DNA of 64,000 nucleotides from Epiperipatus broadwayi (Eukaryota > Onychophora > Udeonychophora > Euonychophora > Peripatidae): the NCBI GenBank assembly GCA_028023455.1, contig JAQFVV010006311.1, positions 1,968,147 through 2,032,146 of the forward strand. Direction: 5' to 3'. This document shows, piece after piece, positions 1 through 12,380 of this stretch. The position numbers and the translations under genes are program-made. Position 1 is the first letter of the stretch. Each line of letters opens with the position of its first letter. The notes under the pieces are model-generated. The model saw only the letters and a list, made by a program, of their open reading frames with translations, had not been told where the DNA came from and did not search any database.

Positions 1-1500
1 CAAAAGTTAGATTATAGTGGATTCCTAAGATAAATGGGGATTTAATAATTAAGAGAATTTCATTGTACAATAACTTGATTTATAGGCAGACAAAATTGTT
101 TAAGCAGAACTAATTAAAGAAAAAGTCAAGTACCCCTCCCCCCACCGGATTACATGGGGAAAAAATTAATTAATTACTTCAGAAAAGCAAGTAAAGAAAA
201 AAGAAGATAATACAGCAAAAGAATAGGGGGATATATAGAGCTAGAGAAAAAAGGACAGTTCTCTTGGTGGCTGCCTGCTATTCTGATTCCACGTATAAGT
301 GGCAGTAAAGATCATCGTCGGTAGACTACATTTTCAGGATCTCAGTTTCTATAGGTAACCAAGCCAATTAGAACTTTTAGTAGATCATCCCAGTCATTAT
401 TATTTTATGAAACACCTCGAGAGGCTTGCCGAGGCTTTTGTGTGTTAAAAGGGATAGACTGTATAGTGAAAATAAAGTACCCCATTCATTTACCTAGAAT
501 GTTTGAACATTTTTATTCAATTATTCATTTTGGCTGATTATTTGTGTTTGCATAAGTGCAGACTTATATGTATATTGAAGATTTAATTAGTTAACTGTTT
601 TAATTGCTAATAAATTGTCTTAATACTACAATTGTTTATTCATGGTTGCTGGCAGCCCAGTCATAATTGGGAACACAGTTAAAGACTAATCTATTACAGT
701 ACTTATTAAATTTCGGTATGAATATTATTTATTTAACACCTTACAACATACCAAAATGTATAAAGATACTTGGAAAAAGAAAATGACACCTCGGATGCAT
801 TTGTAGGAGAACTTGCCATCAATTACCCAAAACCGTATCCACACTTCTTAGATCATTATATTTTAAAATTTATCCATAGCAAAAAAAAACAACAAAAAAA
901 CGAATTTAATTGACAAGTGTGACATTACGAAAATATATTCATTTTAATGACATCAAATGAATATTAAAGATTATTTACTAATCATTTTTTATTAAGCTAT
1001 CAAGTGTTATTAAAACTTTCTGCCTAATTATAACTTTAAATTCAGTTAAAGATTAATGTATCACTTTTTAGATTTAGTATGAATATTATTTATGCAGTAT
1101 CTCTCATTTCTTTCTTGATCATACATGATACATTAAATATGTAATGAAATTTTTAAATTCAGCATATTCTTTAAAACACGTGGATAAAGACATATGTAAA
1201 AAGCAAATAATCTCCAAGTTGCATTTCTGATAGAAGCTGCTTACATCAGTTGGCCAGATTCTTGTCTACATATATCTTCAACATATCTTCACCATAATTC
1301 AATATTTAATCCATTTCAAGCAATTACAGTTTAATTTTTATATTTATATAAATAGAATAACATGACCATTATGGAATAAATATTATATTAAAGAAATGAA
1401 TATAAAAGTGATACTATATTTATAAAATCTATAACAAACAGAAGTATTTTCACTTAATCTCTTAATCTTCATTTGCCATCTAAATTCTAATATAGTGGGA
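1..1500. other. AT-rich non-coding DNA, nothing identified
   Basis: No long open frame, no clear inverted repeat and no splice-bounded exon was found. It holds AT-rich unique-looking sequence with short homopolymer runs. Confidence 0.5.
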
Positions 1501-2780
1501 ATAAATGTTATCAAGTCATACATATCCTTCATGTTCTATATGTCCTTGTATTTTTGCAAGTGGAAAATTCCATAAAGATGGAAATCCTTTGAAAATTATG
1601 ATAGATTTTGTTGGCTCATTTATCTATCAGACACCTAAATATATTGGTAAGTTATTGCAAAACGTTTTAGGATATGCTGAAAATACTATTACTTTGTTTT
1701 TTGAATTTGTAAACAAAATTAGGAATATTGTAGTTGGTAAAATTGATATTATTGCTCAGTAGATGTGACAAAGGTATGGTTCTCTTGATAGATTGAATTC
1801 CTTAAAGATTAATAAGTGAAAATATTTGCCAAAACATTATAAAATTTGTTATTGATCCTTTGAAATTTATTGAAGATAATCTCGTTCTTTTCTTCTGAAA
1901 GTAGATATTATAAAGAGTCTAACAGTTAGCTCATGGGCTTGCCTATAATTGCACAAGTTTGCTATTTTGTTTTGTCTAGAATAAGAATTAAGATTTTACA
2001 TAATTGCAATTTTAAGAATATTAAAGTGTACAAAAGATATGTTGATAATATTTTTCTTTGAGGACATAACAATAGTATAAATTGTCTTAAAGATGAATTA
2101 AACAAGCTAAATGGTTTGAAATGGATTTTTGAAAAAGAACAGAATAAAGCTATTAAATATTTTGATTTATATATTATAAGATGATAGTTTATTTAATTAT
2201 TAATGGATAATTAAATGATTGCAAAAAGAGACTATATACATTGTAAGTCAAAAGTACCAATTGTGCATGATAGAAAGTTGTAGATTTTTTTAGTTTTTAT
2301 TGAAAAATTATGTCATTATGAAATTGATAAATCACAAACTATTGAAACATTTACAAAAGAAATGTTTAAAGTTTGTTAGAATGTTAAATAAATTTATTGC
2401 ACTTTATGTCAATTTAGAAATAAATTTATTATTTTAAAGGAGCTGAAAGTTAATTATAAAAAAATGAATTTCCAATCTATGATATTTCAAATGCTAGTTT
2501 TTTTAAAAATATGTAAAGATTTATTTAATGTTTTATTGTGTATTCCATATAATGTTACTAAAATGGTAAATAATTCTAAAAATGTACCGTTTAAATAAAA
2601 AAAACTAATATTTATCTAATTTTAATAGCATGGGTTCATATATAAGTGAATTGAGATATAATCTTGAGAAAAGGTTAAATGAGCATCAATTATTTTATTT
2701 AAACATGTAAAAAATAAAAGTAATAATGATTTAATAACAACTTCTGTTTTCTTTGATCATGAGAAAATTTACCTTCAGTT
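1500..2780 (+). pseudogene. Decayed Penelope-like retroelement (RT plus GIY-YIG remnant)
   Basis: Seen: an open stretch at 1505-1762 contains GKFHKDGNPLK, followed by a DFVGSFIYQTPKYIGKLLQ-type segment and FVNKIRN. This matches the KxHK-G-PLRPIV region of Penelope-like reverse transcriptases in both order and spacing. Downstream, with many stops and frame changes, come a degraded palm-like patch (about 2030-2080), a YFDLYI-like patch near 2160, and at about 2630-2700 a stretch reading GSYISELRYNLEKRLNEHQ. That last piece resembles the GIY-YIG endonuclease (GxYxGET...LxxRLxxH) fused to the RT in this class. The element is dead: no frame exceeds 86 codons. It is distinct from, and more decayed than, the element at 32.2-34.7 kb. 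Confidence 0.6.
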
Positions 2781-4355
2781 TTGATCTTGAAAATGCTAAG
2801 ATTCTTCATGAGCAGAGAAATCACAATAAAAGAAACAATAAGGAGGCAATTTTCATAAATTAGAAATAGAATATCTTTAATCAATTAACATTCTGCTAAT
2901 GTTAAAATTCAAAAATCTTGAGATATGATTTGATAACATTTACTTACAGTATATATGAATTTTAATGGCAGTCGAAGAAGGTTAAGAGATTAGCTGAAAG
3001 TACTTCTGTGGTTTATTATAGCTTTTATTATAAATATATTATTACCATTATATTCATTTTTTTAATTATATATATATGCATGAATGTGTGAGTATGCATA
3101 TATATAAATTGTAATAATTTTAATAATCCACTAATTAGATAACAGTTATAAATTTATAGTTCTGAGAATGTATGATAATATTTATGAAGTAAGCTTCAAA
3201 TGTACATAATAAAAATAATTTACAAGTCTTATTCATAAATTATTCTTAAGTTACTCACATTTAAAGTTTCTTACTTTTTAGTATTACTTAATATATATAT
3301 TGTATTGGTAGGAGAAACTGGGGAAGGGAGGAACCTGGGGGTGATGACAATAATCATCATCAATCTCAAGGAAACAAATATAAAATTAAATATAAAAGGA
3401 TAAGCATGAAGGATCAACACAGCTAACTATAAGTTCACCAGCATTACTCAAAAGTAATAATCATTCATCATCATAACTGATTAATAATAGCAGTAAATCA
3501 ACAGTCAATCTTGTGACTTGATTTGAAATTGGTCTTCTATAGACCAGACTAATTATTTAGTTCTTGCCAGCTTGGAGAGATTATTTAAATCATAATTTGG
3601 ATCACAAATTTATGTACTAATCCATAAGATAAAAATTAAAAAAATAATAGCTGAGTTACTAAAACATGCTGATCATCCTCAATGCTTTGGCCACTTAATA
3701 CCATTAATGTACTGGCCAACTATAAACTTAATTTACAATAAATACTAAAATAAATAAAATGTAGTGCATAGACTTTAAAGGATATCCCCTTTGTGTCAAT
3801 CCAGAATAATCATCAACTGGATGTTCATAAACATTAAATATAAACCTTATATAACAGACCATTATGCAAAAGTCTAGTTCAGGAACAAAAGCTCTAAAAC
3901 TTATTGTGAACAAGAGATATAATACAACATATAATTTATATTATTATTAACAATGAAATATCAATTTATTAATAACAATAAAAATGAAATTAAGGTCTGC
4001 AAAATACGGCTATACATATAAATTAAGCCTTCTTATTTTGATTAATACAAAAAGAAATCCACTATTACATTGTAATTTACAAATATGTTTCAATAGGTTT
4101 ACATGAAGCACATATATAAGCACATAGATGTGTGGTATAATAATTTATGAACATATTTGAAGTGTCATAATAATTAAGTATGATTAATTTTAACATATAT
4201 GTGTCTTCCTAACATGCTGGGACTTATGGGACTTGTCATATAATAATAAAAAATAAGTTATCACATTTTAAGATACATAAATAATGACTGTTCTCACATA
4301 TATTTGTGTTTACCTATGGAAATGTGTGCTCACACATATATATGATATTTTAATT

Positions 4356-5586
4356 GGTTGTTTTATAATAGCATGTTGAAACCGCCGGAGGGCGTGGTTT
4401 GTTTGTAAACAAAGATAAATATAATGTTGCCAGGGCCGGGTTTTTTTTTTGGTTTGGTTTGTTTATCACATTTAAAAAAGTAATATCAAATAAATTTTTT
4501 AAACACAAAAAAAAAATGTATAAAAAAATCAAAAAATGAATTTACAAAAAGCACTTAATTTTTTTTATTCTTTTCATTACTTATATTTTTGGGCTGGGGT
4601 TTTTTTTCTATGTATTTTTTTTTTTTTTTTGTTTATCACATTTAAAAGTACTATCAAATCAATTTTGAACCAAAAAAAATACATCAATTAAAAATGAATT
4701 TTAAAAAGTAGTTACTTTTTATTCGTCTCATTACTTATATTTTCGGTTCGGTATTCTATGAAAAATCAGCTTCTTATTTTTTTGTTGTTTGTTTTATTTT
4801 TATAAATTACAAATAAATCTATTTCCATTTAACGGTAACATTTACCCTCCAAAGTCAAATTTGGGAGAGGGGGGTGTATACAATTCATAACAGAACGCAA
4901 CTCGAAGGTTGACAAAGTTTTGATAGTAATTACCAAAAACATAAATATATACAGCAATTAAAACCAACTTTTTGGGCTCTTCAGGAACAGCATGCATGCA
5001 GCTTCAAGCTCTTTTGTTTGATAACCCAGCAGTTAGAGAATTTTTTGACATTCGGAAAGTTTCCTATTTCAGCCATTTGATGAAGCTCGCAGTTCTCGCA
5101 GAAACGTGACTTACAGTGTGATTTGATATGAATTGTGCTGACCTACAGTTGCCCAATTTTTTGAGCAGGAAATGTGGGCTAGGGAAGCATGAGTCTCTGC
5201 TCATAATTGTTAGTAGACATTCATAAAAAAAGCGAGATAGAGGGGAGATGGTCTTAATGAATATTAAAATAGTTTTGACAATTGGAATTCCAGCCACCCT
5301 CACACAATACTGTAGCCAAAGTGAAATGTGATCGCACATCAAAAATGCTTAGCCCAAATCTGAGCTGTAAGCTGACATGATAGCTTCTGCGGCAGATTAA
5401 ATGTCATGTTTCTGTGCATTAGCATAGAAATAGACACAGCAGGCACTCCGTACAACAGACTATTTCTAGGCTTATGCATTAGAAATAGAACATTTGATAG
5501 TGGAGGCTGCCTAAATGGCATATTTCTATGCGCTATCATAGAAATAATGCCCTCTGGCAGTTTCAACATGCTATTATAAAACAACC
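4356..5586. mobile_element. Non-autonomous DNA transposon, 8-bp TSD, GGT-type TIR
   Basis: Seen: an imperfect terminal inverted repeat of about 38 bp starts GGTTGTTTTATAATAG at the left and ends with its complement at 5586. It is flanked by a perfect 8-bp target duplication TTTTAATT (4348-4355 and 5587-5594). The element interrupts dispersed repeat copy A, and copy B lacks it. Inside are two diverged tandem copies of a block of about 190 bp (near 4450-4790), GC-richer subterminal sequence (GCCGGAGGGCG), and several short palindromes built on TATTTCTATGC near 5400-5560. No transposase frame is present; open stretches of 60 to 92 codons look incidental. An 8-bp duplication with a GGT terminus does not match a typical hAT end; Merlin-like or an unclassified family is possible. 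Confidence 0.8.
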
Positions 5587-6771
5587 TTTTAATTTTTCAA
5601 AATAATAAACTTATTAAAGATTAAAAGTTTCACAATTAACTTAATGTTAAGAGTATACATAAAATTGACACATACATGTGTATATATATATATAAAATAA
5701 TATGAATCACTTATTCATTCATTTAATGGAGGAAAAAAGTAATATTAATTCTTTTATAGTCCTTCATAAAAGTTTTCTTTTTTAATAGGTACACTTGATT
5801 AATTATAAATGTCTTTTAAAAAAATACTCTGCCAGTTTTTTTTTTGTTTTTTAATCTAATATTTTTGGAGGTTTTTTTTTTCCAAACAAAATTGTTTATG
5901 AATCAATCATTTATTTTTTAGACTTTTAATTCAAGCAAAAGTTATTTATTTGTTTTACTTTTAAATTATAGATTTTAAATGTCATTTTTAATGAATTATT
6001 TAAAATAACTCACTAGATGTACTTTATATAGATATATAATACAATACCCCTGTCTGTGCCCCTCTGCATACAGGTAAAACAGTATACTTATAAACTAAAT
6101 CTACAGCAAGCTGATAGACTCTGAGTAAGCTAGTTGCTTCTAAACATTAGACTGGTTTATTGTCATTTTCAGGAAAGGTATAATCCAGGTAAATGTTGCT
6201 GAAGTTAGCTCCCTTGAATCTATGTTGCCTAATGCACACATATATATATAGGCTATGGAGAATACAAAGCAGGCTCTTCTATGTAAATCCAAACTACCAT
6301 AGTGAACTAGTAGCTGTAGCTGGATCCATTGTCTTTTGCCTTCAGGTATAACTTTATAGTCATCATGCTGTCAATCTGTAAAACTGTCATACACACCCCC
6401 ATCTTTTTTTCAATCTTTTTATAGTCAAGGTGGAAAAAAATAATACAGTAATTAAAAATAAGTTTTTTTTATCTTGATTGAAAAAAATTAATGAGTTTTT
6501 CAATTTACTTAATTCTTTGAAAAATAACTTTATGGAATTTTATCAAAATATGTGATACAAGCATTAATTACAAAAAAAATTGCTAATCAAAATAATTAGG
6601 GAATTTTATAATTATCAGTATATCTTTTGTAACATAAAAATATACTTGTTTTAATTTCAAAATCAGAATTTATAAAATATTAATTAGAGCTTTTTAAATG
6701 TTTAATTTATAATTTTAAAAAAATTTTAATCTAAATTATTTAATCCTTAACTGTTATTCCAGTGTAATATA

Positions 6772-6985
6772 AGTCAATTATTTTATATAGCATGATGTTT
6801 TTTTACAAACTGTAATATTTTAAACAGCATAAAACTGTTGCACATGCGCTTTGGATTTTAACTAGAAAATGAATGAATACAAACACTTCAAACACATACT
6901 TTATCATGTGTTTGAAGTGTTTGTATTCATTCATTTTATAGTTAAAATCCAAAGCGCATGTGCAACTGTTTTATGCTGTTTAAAA
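6772..6985. repeat. Hairpin (foldback) insertion with 84-bp arms
   Basis: Seen: arms 6814-6897 and 6906-6989 are reverse complements with about two mismatches and an 8-nt spacer. The insertion is bracketed by the 17-bp direct repeat TATTCCAGTGTAATATA at 6755-6771 and 6986-7002. The insert lies at nearly the same point of the family 1 repeat where copy B is interrupted. About 40 bp at the left between the direct repeat and the arm is unpaired. Confidence 0.75.
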
Positions 6986-7172
6986 TATTCCAGTGTAATA
7001 TAGAAAATACCTATAAAAAATTGTGTTTATTTCTGATTTTCCTTTTGACTTTATATATATGTGCACACACACTACTATGTTGTTGTATGCCGTGAGACCC
7101 AATCATCTCAATATATATAAAATCATTAACATGAAATGTTAAATCTTATTGATTTTTTTTTTGATTTTTTAG

Positions 7173-7268
7173 AAATTCAAGTAGTTTCATTGATGTCAGT
7201 TCACTAGATTCTGAAGAAATAAATAATTTATTTTTCATCACTGATGTACCGACTGTTAGGAAATTAGA
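7173..7268 (+). CDS. Internal exon 1 of an unrecognised multi-exon gene
   Basis: Seen: a T-rich tract ends in AG at 7171-7172, and a GTATGA donor starts at 7269. Only one of three frames is open across the 96 nt. It reads as an acidic, Ser-rich segment containing SSFIDVSSLDSEEIN and FFITDVPTVRKL. The exon begins with one leftover base and ends with two (GA). The next exon at 23209 starts with one base (G) that completes a Glu codon, so the phases agree. It lies about 40 bp past the end of the long repeat at 3298-7130. The upstream exon was not found. The assignment is an inference from splice signals, phase and composition. A chance short ORF is the main alternative. Confidence 0.6.
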
Positions 7269-8699
7269 GTATGAAACATTAACATTTTATATTTTGTCAT
7301 TTATTTTAAATTTATTATATGCAATTTTTTTTGAGGGCATAGATAGTGCAATTTATCAGTTCCATTAACATAAAGTCACAAGTAAATAAAAAGATGATGC
7401 TATTGGAATTAATATTATTTAAAATATTTATTTTTAAGAAGCAAATCACATTGTGTGTGTGAGAGAGTATGTAGAAATATAGATAAATTCATAAATTATT
7501 CTTTCAATTGTCAGTCTTTAAAAAATATTTTAATTTTTCTAACTTTAGACCAAAAAAGAAATCTGCGTAGAGCAAAATATTCATAAGTTTATATAGTCCC
7601 TGTTTCTGGACAGGTTCCTATTTATTCCTTCTATATTCACCACAGGCCTTTTATTCATTGGGTACATAATTATCAGCAGACCATGAGCTGATCATATGTC
7701 ATTGATAGAAATAAAAAAATAGGGAAAACTATCTAAATAAAATGAATTAATTTTTAAATGCTATTATAAAATGAGTAAAAAAATTAAGGAACATTAATAA
7801 TCTGTAAATGTAAATAATGCAATGTAATCTTAGATTCAGGATGAAACATGCATTGACCTCAAAAATAGAACCCTGAATCTACTAGCAGAAAAGAATAAAA
7901 AATCTAGTTTTGTAAACATAAAATATACATTATATTTGTATAAAACTTAATTTACGTATATATTTTTATATTGATAGGCTATGAAAAATATCTAAAATTA
8001 TATGGCTTTTCACTGATTCAGCATCAAAAAAAGTTTAATGAGCATTGCTTTAAATGATGTATTTGAATCAGCCACAGATAATTTTAAAAAAGTCAACCAA
8101 TTTTTTACCCATGATTTTCAAAAATTAAAACGTATTTTTTTAAAATTAAAACAGAAATATTTTTTTTGGTCTTAATTTTAAGATTTTTGTTTAAATTCTT
8201 TGTTCTGTAAGATGCAGTTAGTCATGTAATGCTATTTTAATTGTTTTTTTGGTCTTTTTTTTTAAAAAAAAAGAAATACAAAATTTATTTGCATTCAGAA
8301 TAAATTTGTTTTTGGTTTAAACCATCTTTCAAAATGTTAATTTAAATGCTTTTATATTAACTTGCCCTATCTATGTTTCTGTCGTTATGTCACATTTTGT
8401 TTGTGTATCTGTTGATATGTCCATATTTTTGAATTAACAATGAAAAAAATCCATTCCCATTTAGAACTTGCATTCATATTCTTAGACTTGCCAAGAAAAC
8501 TTCTTAGCAACTGAGCCAAATGAAAAATTATGTTTGTAGAATAAAATTTTGTTAATATTGATTTAATTAATAAATAATTAAAAAAAATACATATCTGCCA
8601 GAAACATTACATTTATAGAATAAAATTTTGTTAGTATTGTTTTAACTCATACTTAATTAATTAAATTAATTAAAAAACCAGTACATAAATATTTTTATA
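7269..8699. other. Intron sequence, nothing identified
   Basis: AT-rich, homopolymer-rich intron DNA downstream of exon 1. It contains several poly-T and poly-A runs and no recognisable element. Confidence 0.5.
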
Positions 8700-8707
8700 T
8701 AGTAGAT

Positions 8708-9094
8708 CAGGGGTCCCCAACCTTTTTGCACTTAAGAGCACATTGGCCAGGTGGCGGGCACCATTTATTTTTTTCAACCAGATGGCAGGCACCATTTATT
8801 TTTTCAGTATAAATTTATAGTTGGATATTGTTAATAATACACATAATGTACAAAAAAATATTTATTTCAAAAATAAAACTTTAACATATAATTAACATTT
8901 ATATTTTTACACTGTAAAAGTATAGTATGCCCTACAATTTGATTACAATATAATACAATAATTTATAAGAAAGTTTAAAAATTACATTTATTTGTATCAG
9001 ATAAATAATTTTTTATCATTTTCGGATAGTGGCGGGCACACGTAAAATGGTCTGCGGGCGCCATGGTACCCGCAGGCTTAGGGTTGGGGACCTG
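8708..9094. mobile_element. hAT-type MITE with perfect 8-bp TSD
   Basis: Seen: the ends are CAGGGGTCCCCAACC and its near-complement GGTTGGGGACCTG, flanked by a perfect 8-bp duplication TAGTAGAT (8700-8707 and 9095-9102). The 387-bp body is AT-rich, with GC-rich subterminal tandem pieces (GTGGCGGGCACC-like, twice at the left and once at the right). There is no coding capacity. The CAGGGG terminus and 8-bp target duplication are hallmarks of the hAT superfamily, so it is probably a deletion derivative mobilised in trans. Its termini resemble, but are not the same as, those of the larger hAT at 14069. Confidence 0.9.
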
Positions 9095-9268
9095 TAGTAG
9101 ATGATCATATGATATTTAAATTTTGAATTCATTTGTATTCTTTATTTTTACATCTTATTATTAAGTTATAATTTTTTATGTCAGATTTTTTTGTAGTTTT
9201 AACCATTTTTTAAAATAATATGTTAAAAAAAAAATCTTTTAAATAATGTTTTTATATAAATAGCTGAC

Positions 9269-9562
9269 TGAAAAGTAGAAAAATAACAAAGTAATCTGCT
9301 TTTTGGTTAATTTTCCATTCTTGGAAAATGTGAGAGATCTTAAGAATCTAGACGTTTTATAAAACAATTGAAAGTTGCAAGAATATTATTATTTGAGTCT
9401 CAAATAAATCATAAAAATCCAAAAGGTCTCAGATGTTTTTATGAAATGCCAATATTCCTGAAATTTTTATAACAAGTCTCGATACTTAAAATCTCTCATG
9501 TTTTCCAAAAATGGCAAATTAACTGAGAAGCAGATTAATTTGTTATTTTTCTAGACTTTTTA
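9269..9562. repeat. Long imperfect inverted repeat, MITE-like
   Basis: Seen: about 9269-9345 pairs with the complement of about 9485-9562, for example AGAAAAATAAC against GTTATTTTTCT. Weaker pairing continues inward, so most of the 294 bp is palindromic. No convincing target duplication was found. Confidence 0.6.
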
Positions 9563-10950
9563 ATTAACTATTTGCGTAAAATTATTAAAAAAAAATTTTT
9601 TTTTACATTTTTTTTTTTTTTCAAATTATAATATCTTTTGAAAAATGTGTAATTTTTTAATATAAATTGCAAGAAATTCATGGTGATATATCGACTGTAA
9701 TTTAAAACCGAGTAAAATAAATGCATTAAAATGTGTTTGAATATGCATTTAACACACAGCAAATAGATAAATAAGTGTTCTGAGTATTTATTCCACTTTA
9801 TGCAAAATGGTCATGGTTGTTATAGAATTTTTAGCTGAAAAATTTCAACTTTGGCAAAAGTATGATAAATATCAGTAAGCATTATGTATTTACCAGATGA
9901 CAATGATGTTTCTCTTTAACTATAGAAACCACAGACAAAACTCTCTATATGTATTGCCACTCACAACATAAAAAGTAAGTAACTCTGTATGGCAGTAAGA
10001 TCAGTCTTCTATAAGGAGCATCTGATTTGTTGCCTCTCTTCTGGTAGAAAGTACTCATTTTCTTTGTATATATCTAATGCCATTTTTTTGGTTTTATTTT
10101 ATTGTTCAATAGAATGCTTTGAACTTGCTTGTATAGTTATATAGGGTTTACACAAACCAGAAACTATGTATTTTTGTGAATTCAATTATAACCTAATTAC
10201 AGACATATATTCTTATATTAGTATAATGAGAAAATTGGATTGGTTTAAAATCCTAAGGTATTTAAAAGCTTGTAATCGATTAGGTTGAATAGCAGGGAAA
10301 GAATAAATTATTATTATTGAATAGATACAAATAAAACAGTACCCTAAAATAGAAAAAGATAAATAAAATTAGAAATTAGACATAGTGGTTTGGTTTGACT
10401 ATCATTTAGTATTGATTTATTTTAGACAGATAGAAAATCAACTTTATTGCTAAATAAAAATATACATAATTCAACAAATGATATAATTCTGCAAATAATT
10501 GATCTTCCATTGAATCATTTACTTTGTTATATTTTAAATTGAAAAGAAATAACAGTATTTTCAACTTGCTTAGGTAATTTAATATTCTTGGTATTTTTTA
10601 ATTTCAATAGCAATCTTAGTTAGCTATATAATAACAATAATAATAAATTCAGAAAAATTTTTTTAACTCTCAGATCATCTCAACATAAATTCAAAGTGTA
10701 TTTTTATTTGATATTATTTTTAGTCATTTTCCAAAACAAAAAGGCAGCCTCTATACAAACCTTACAATTTTCCCCAAGCCTTTTTGTTGTTTCTAACCTT
10801 TCAGACGATTTTAATTAGTTTTCTGCTATGTCCAGTGGTGACCAAGTTACAGCACAGCTGGATTGCAAATTTAAAAAAATGACTGTAATATAATCACAGG
10901 TGGCATGGCAATTTAAATTTATAAATACTCCATAATATTTAAATAGTTAT
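9563..10950. other. Intron sequence, nothing identified
   Basis: AT-rich DNA without an exon, element end or strong repeat that I could recognise. Confidence 0.45.
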
Positions 10951-10959
10951 TTAGAAACT

Positions 10960-11604
10960 TTCTTCTCTCTTCAACATACAAAGTTATACATATATATTTA
11001 CAACAAGTTGAAGGCAGTTTATTATGTGGGTCCTGCGACCGGGGGTCTGGGAATATTAAAAAAAGTCCGGAGAATAATCTCGGAAAGGCCAGAGTGGCAA
11101 GGTTGACAGTAATTGACAGAGGAAGGAACACGTCTGTTGTTCAAGGGCTTCAACTAGCTAATAATTTTCTCTTCCACTTTCTTGTGGAGATCACTGCTCA
11201 AGTTCCCATTTTAATAAATCTAATTGGTTGGAGTCCAATGGTACCACATGGTAGTACCCTTATTATTACATTCCAACTTGTATTTTTTGTTTTATAAATA
11301 TATAATACAAATTCTTATATATTTAATTAATTAAAGTTTTCTTTATTCTAATAATTTTTTATCAGGAATCCAATCCATATTTTACAATAGCATTTAATTA
11401 AATTTGCTATAGGGCTATTTAATATTTAATCGGAGTTGCTGATCCTTAAATTAATTTTGCTTAATTAGTTCATAGCATTTTTATATGTCCATTGCATTTA
11501 TACATGCATGTACTTAATTTAACTTTAACATTTTCATGTCTTTTTCTGTTTCAATAAAAATATGCATTTGATCAGATTTTTTTAATATACGCATATTTAG
11601 CACA
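10960..11604 (-). repeat. Possible LTR of the adjacent gypsy remnant
   Basis: On the minus strand, the purine-rich stretch CTGGGGAGAGG (about 11605-11615), just after the pol C-terminus, is followed by TGTG. That is the expected layout of polypurine tract then LTR start. The following 600 bp has no coding content, one AATAAA (near 11020) and a GC-richer block around 11030-11120. The other edge and a partner LTR were not identified, so the boundary is a guess. Confidence 0.3.
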
Positions 11605-12380
11605 CCTCTCCCCAGTTCAGAGATTGGAGGGTTTTCATTTTCTGCTCTCTGAATTAAGAGCATAATCACCAAAGTGGGCAGGGTTTTCCTCTCATGCCTA
11701 GGGCATATTGAGGTGTTGGATTGTAATGCTGGGAATTTATCATCATTAGGAGGTTTTACTGTGTTATTCTCGTTCTGTACTCTATCCATTTCTGCTTTCG
11801 ATTTGACTTCGAAAGTAAACTTGCTGCGATTCTTTCATAGTTGATTAATATGCTTACGAAGTACTTTTCCATCTGCCATCCGGATGGCAACAATTTTATT
11901 GCTCAGGTGATGTACTACTCCTCCAGTGGTCCACTTTTTATTTTGGTTATTTTTGACCCAAACTCGGTCATTTGGTGAAAATTTATTTTTGACTTCTGTG
12001 GGTGGTTTGACATCCTCAGTTGATGATTGGAGAGCTGGTTTTTGTGCTTGTTTTTTTCCAGTATGTAATTTAATTTCCAATTCTCTGAACCATTCGCGGC
12101 CAATGAGAGGGTTTATCTTGGTAGTTTCCGGTTCTTGGCATTACTAGTCATGACAGAAACCTGGATTTGGCCTCTAATGTTAATAGCATTACCATTTACA
12201 CCATGAGCTTTTAATTTTGGCTTTAGTATCTTCGGGGGATTGTCATGTTGGCCACGATGGTTTTCCAGTCTGTAAGAGAGATCAAGGATACTCTACTACC
12301 ACTATCTATTTCCATAACAATAGGTTTTCCGAAGATTTTTAATGTCATTTCAATTTTGTGATCCTGGTCAGATGACACAT
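11514..12380 (-). pseudogene. Ty3/gypsy pol remnant: protease joined to integrase C-terminus
   Basis: Seen on the minus strand: about 12375-12140 reads a retropepsin-like segment with IDSGS at the active-site position (about 12295-12309), then LKAHGVNGN and, after a frame change, NPLIGREW, the usual end of a gypsy protease. Directly after this, 12080-11835 is an open frame with FSPNDRVWVKN, KKWTTGGVV and ADGKVLRKHINQL. This is the small beta-barrel at the integrase C-terminus. One TGA follows (CGA to TGA would explain it) before the frame reopens to 11514. The reverse transcriptase, RNase H and catalytic integrase core, normally about 800 codons between these parts, are absent. It is therefore an internally deleted or recombined copy. 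Confidence 0.7.

Larger units (their letters stand above)
3298..7130 (+). repeat. Long dispersed repeat, copy A (family 1)
   Basis: This region aligns by eye with 29172-31664 plus 35918-36060 (copy B), with the reverse strand of 50830-51585 (copy C) and with 63072 to the window end (copy D). Shared landmarks, in order, are a G-rich start, a GTGATGA block, 'CAACAGTCAATCTTGTGAC', 'TAGACCAG', 'CATGCTGATCATC', 'ATTAATGTACTGG' and a late 'ATTCCAG...ATAGAAAATA' block. Two extra insertions interrupt copy A: a DNA transposon at 4356-5586 and a hairpin at about 6772-6985. No protein-coding content was recognised. In copies B and C the start reads close to TGTAACGGGATGG, which is compatible with an LTR edge, but no paired LTR was found. 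Confidence 0.75.

Noticed and set aside
5064-5584. Two minus-strand frames of 92 and 81 codons
   Set aside because: They lie within a non-autonomous transposon full of palindromes and show no recognisable domain.
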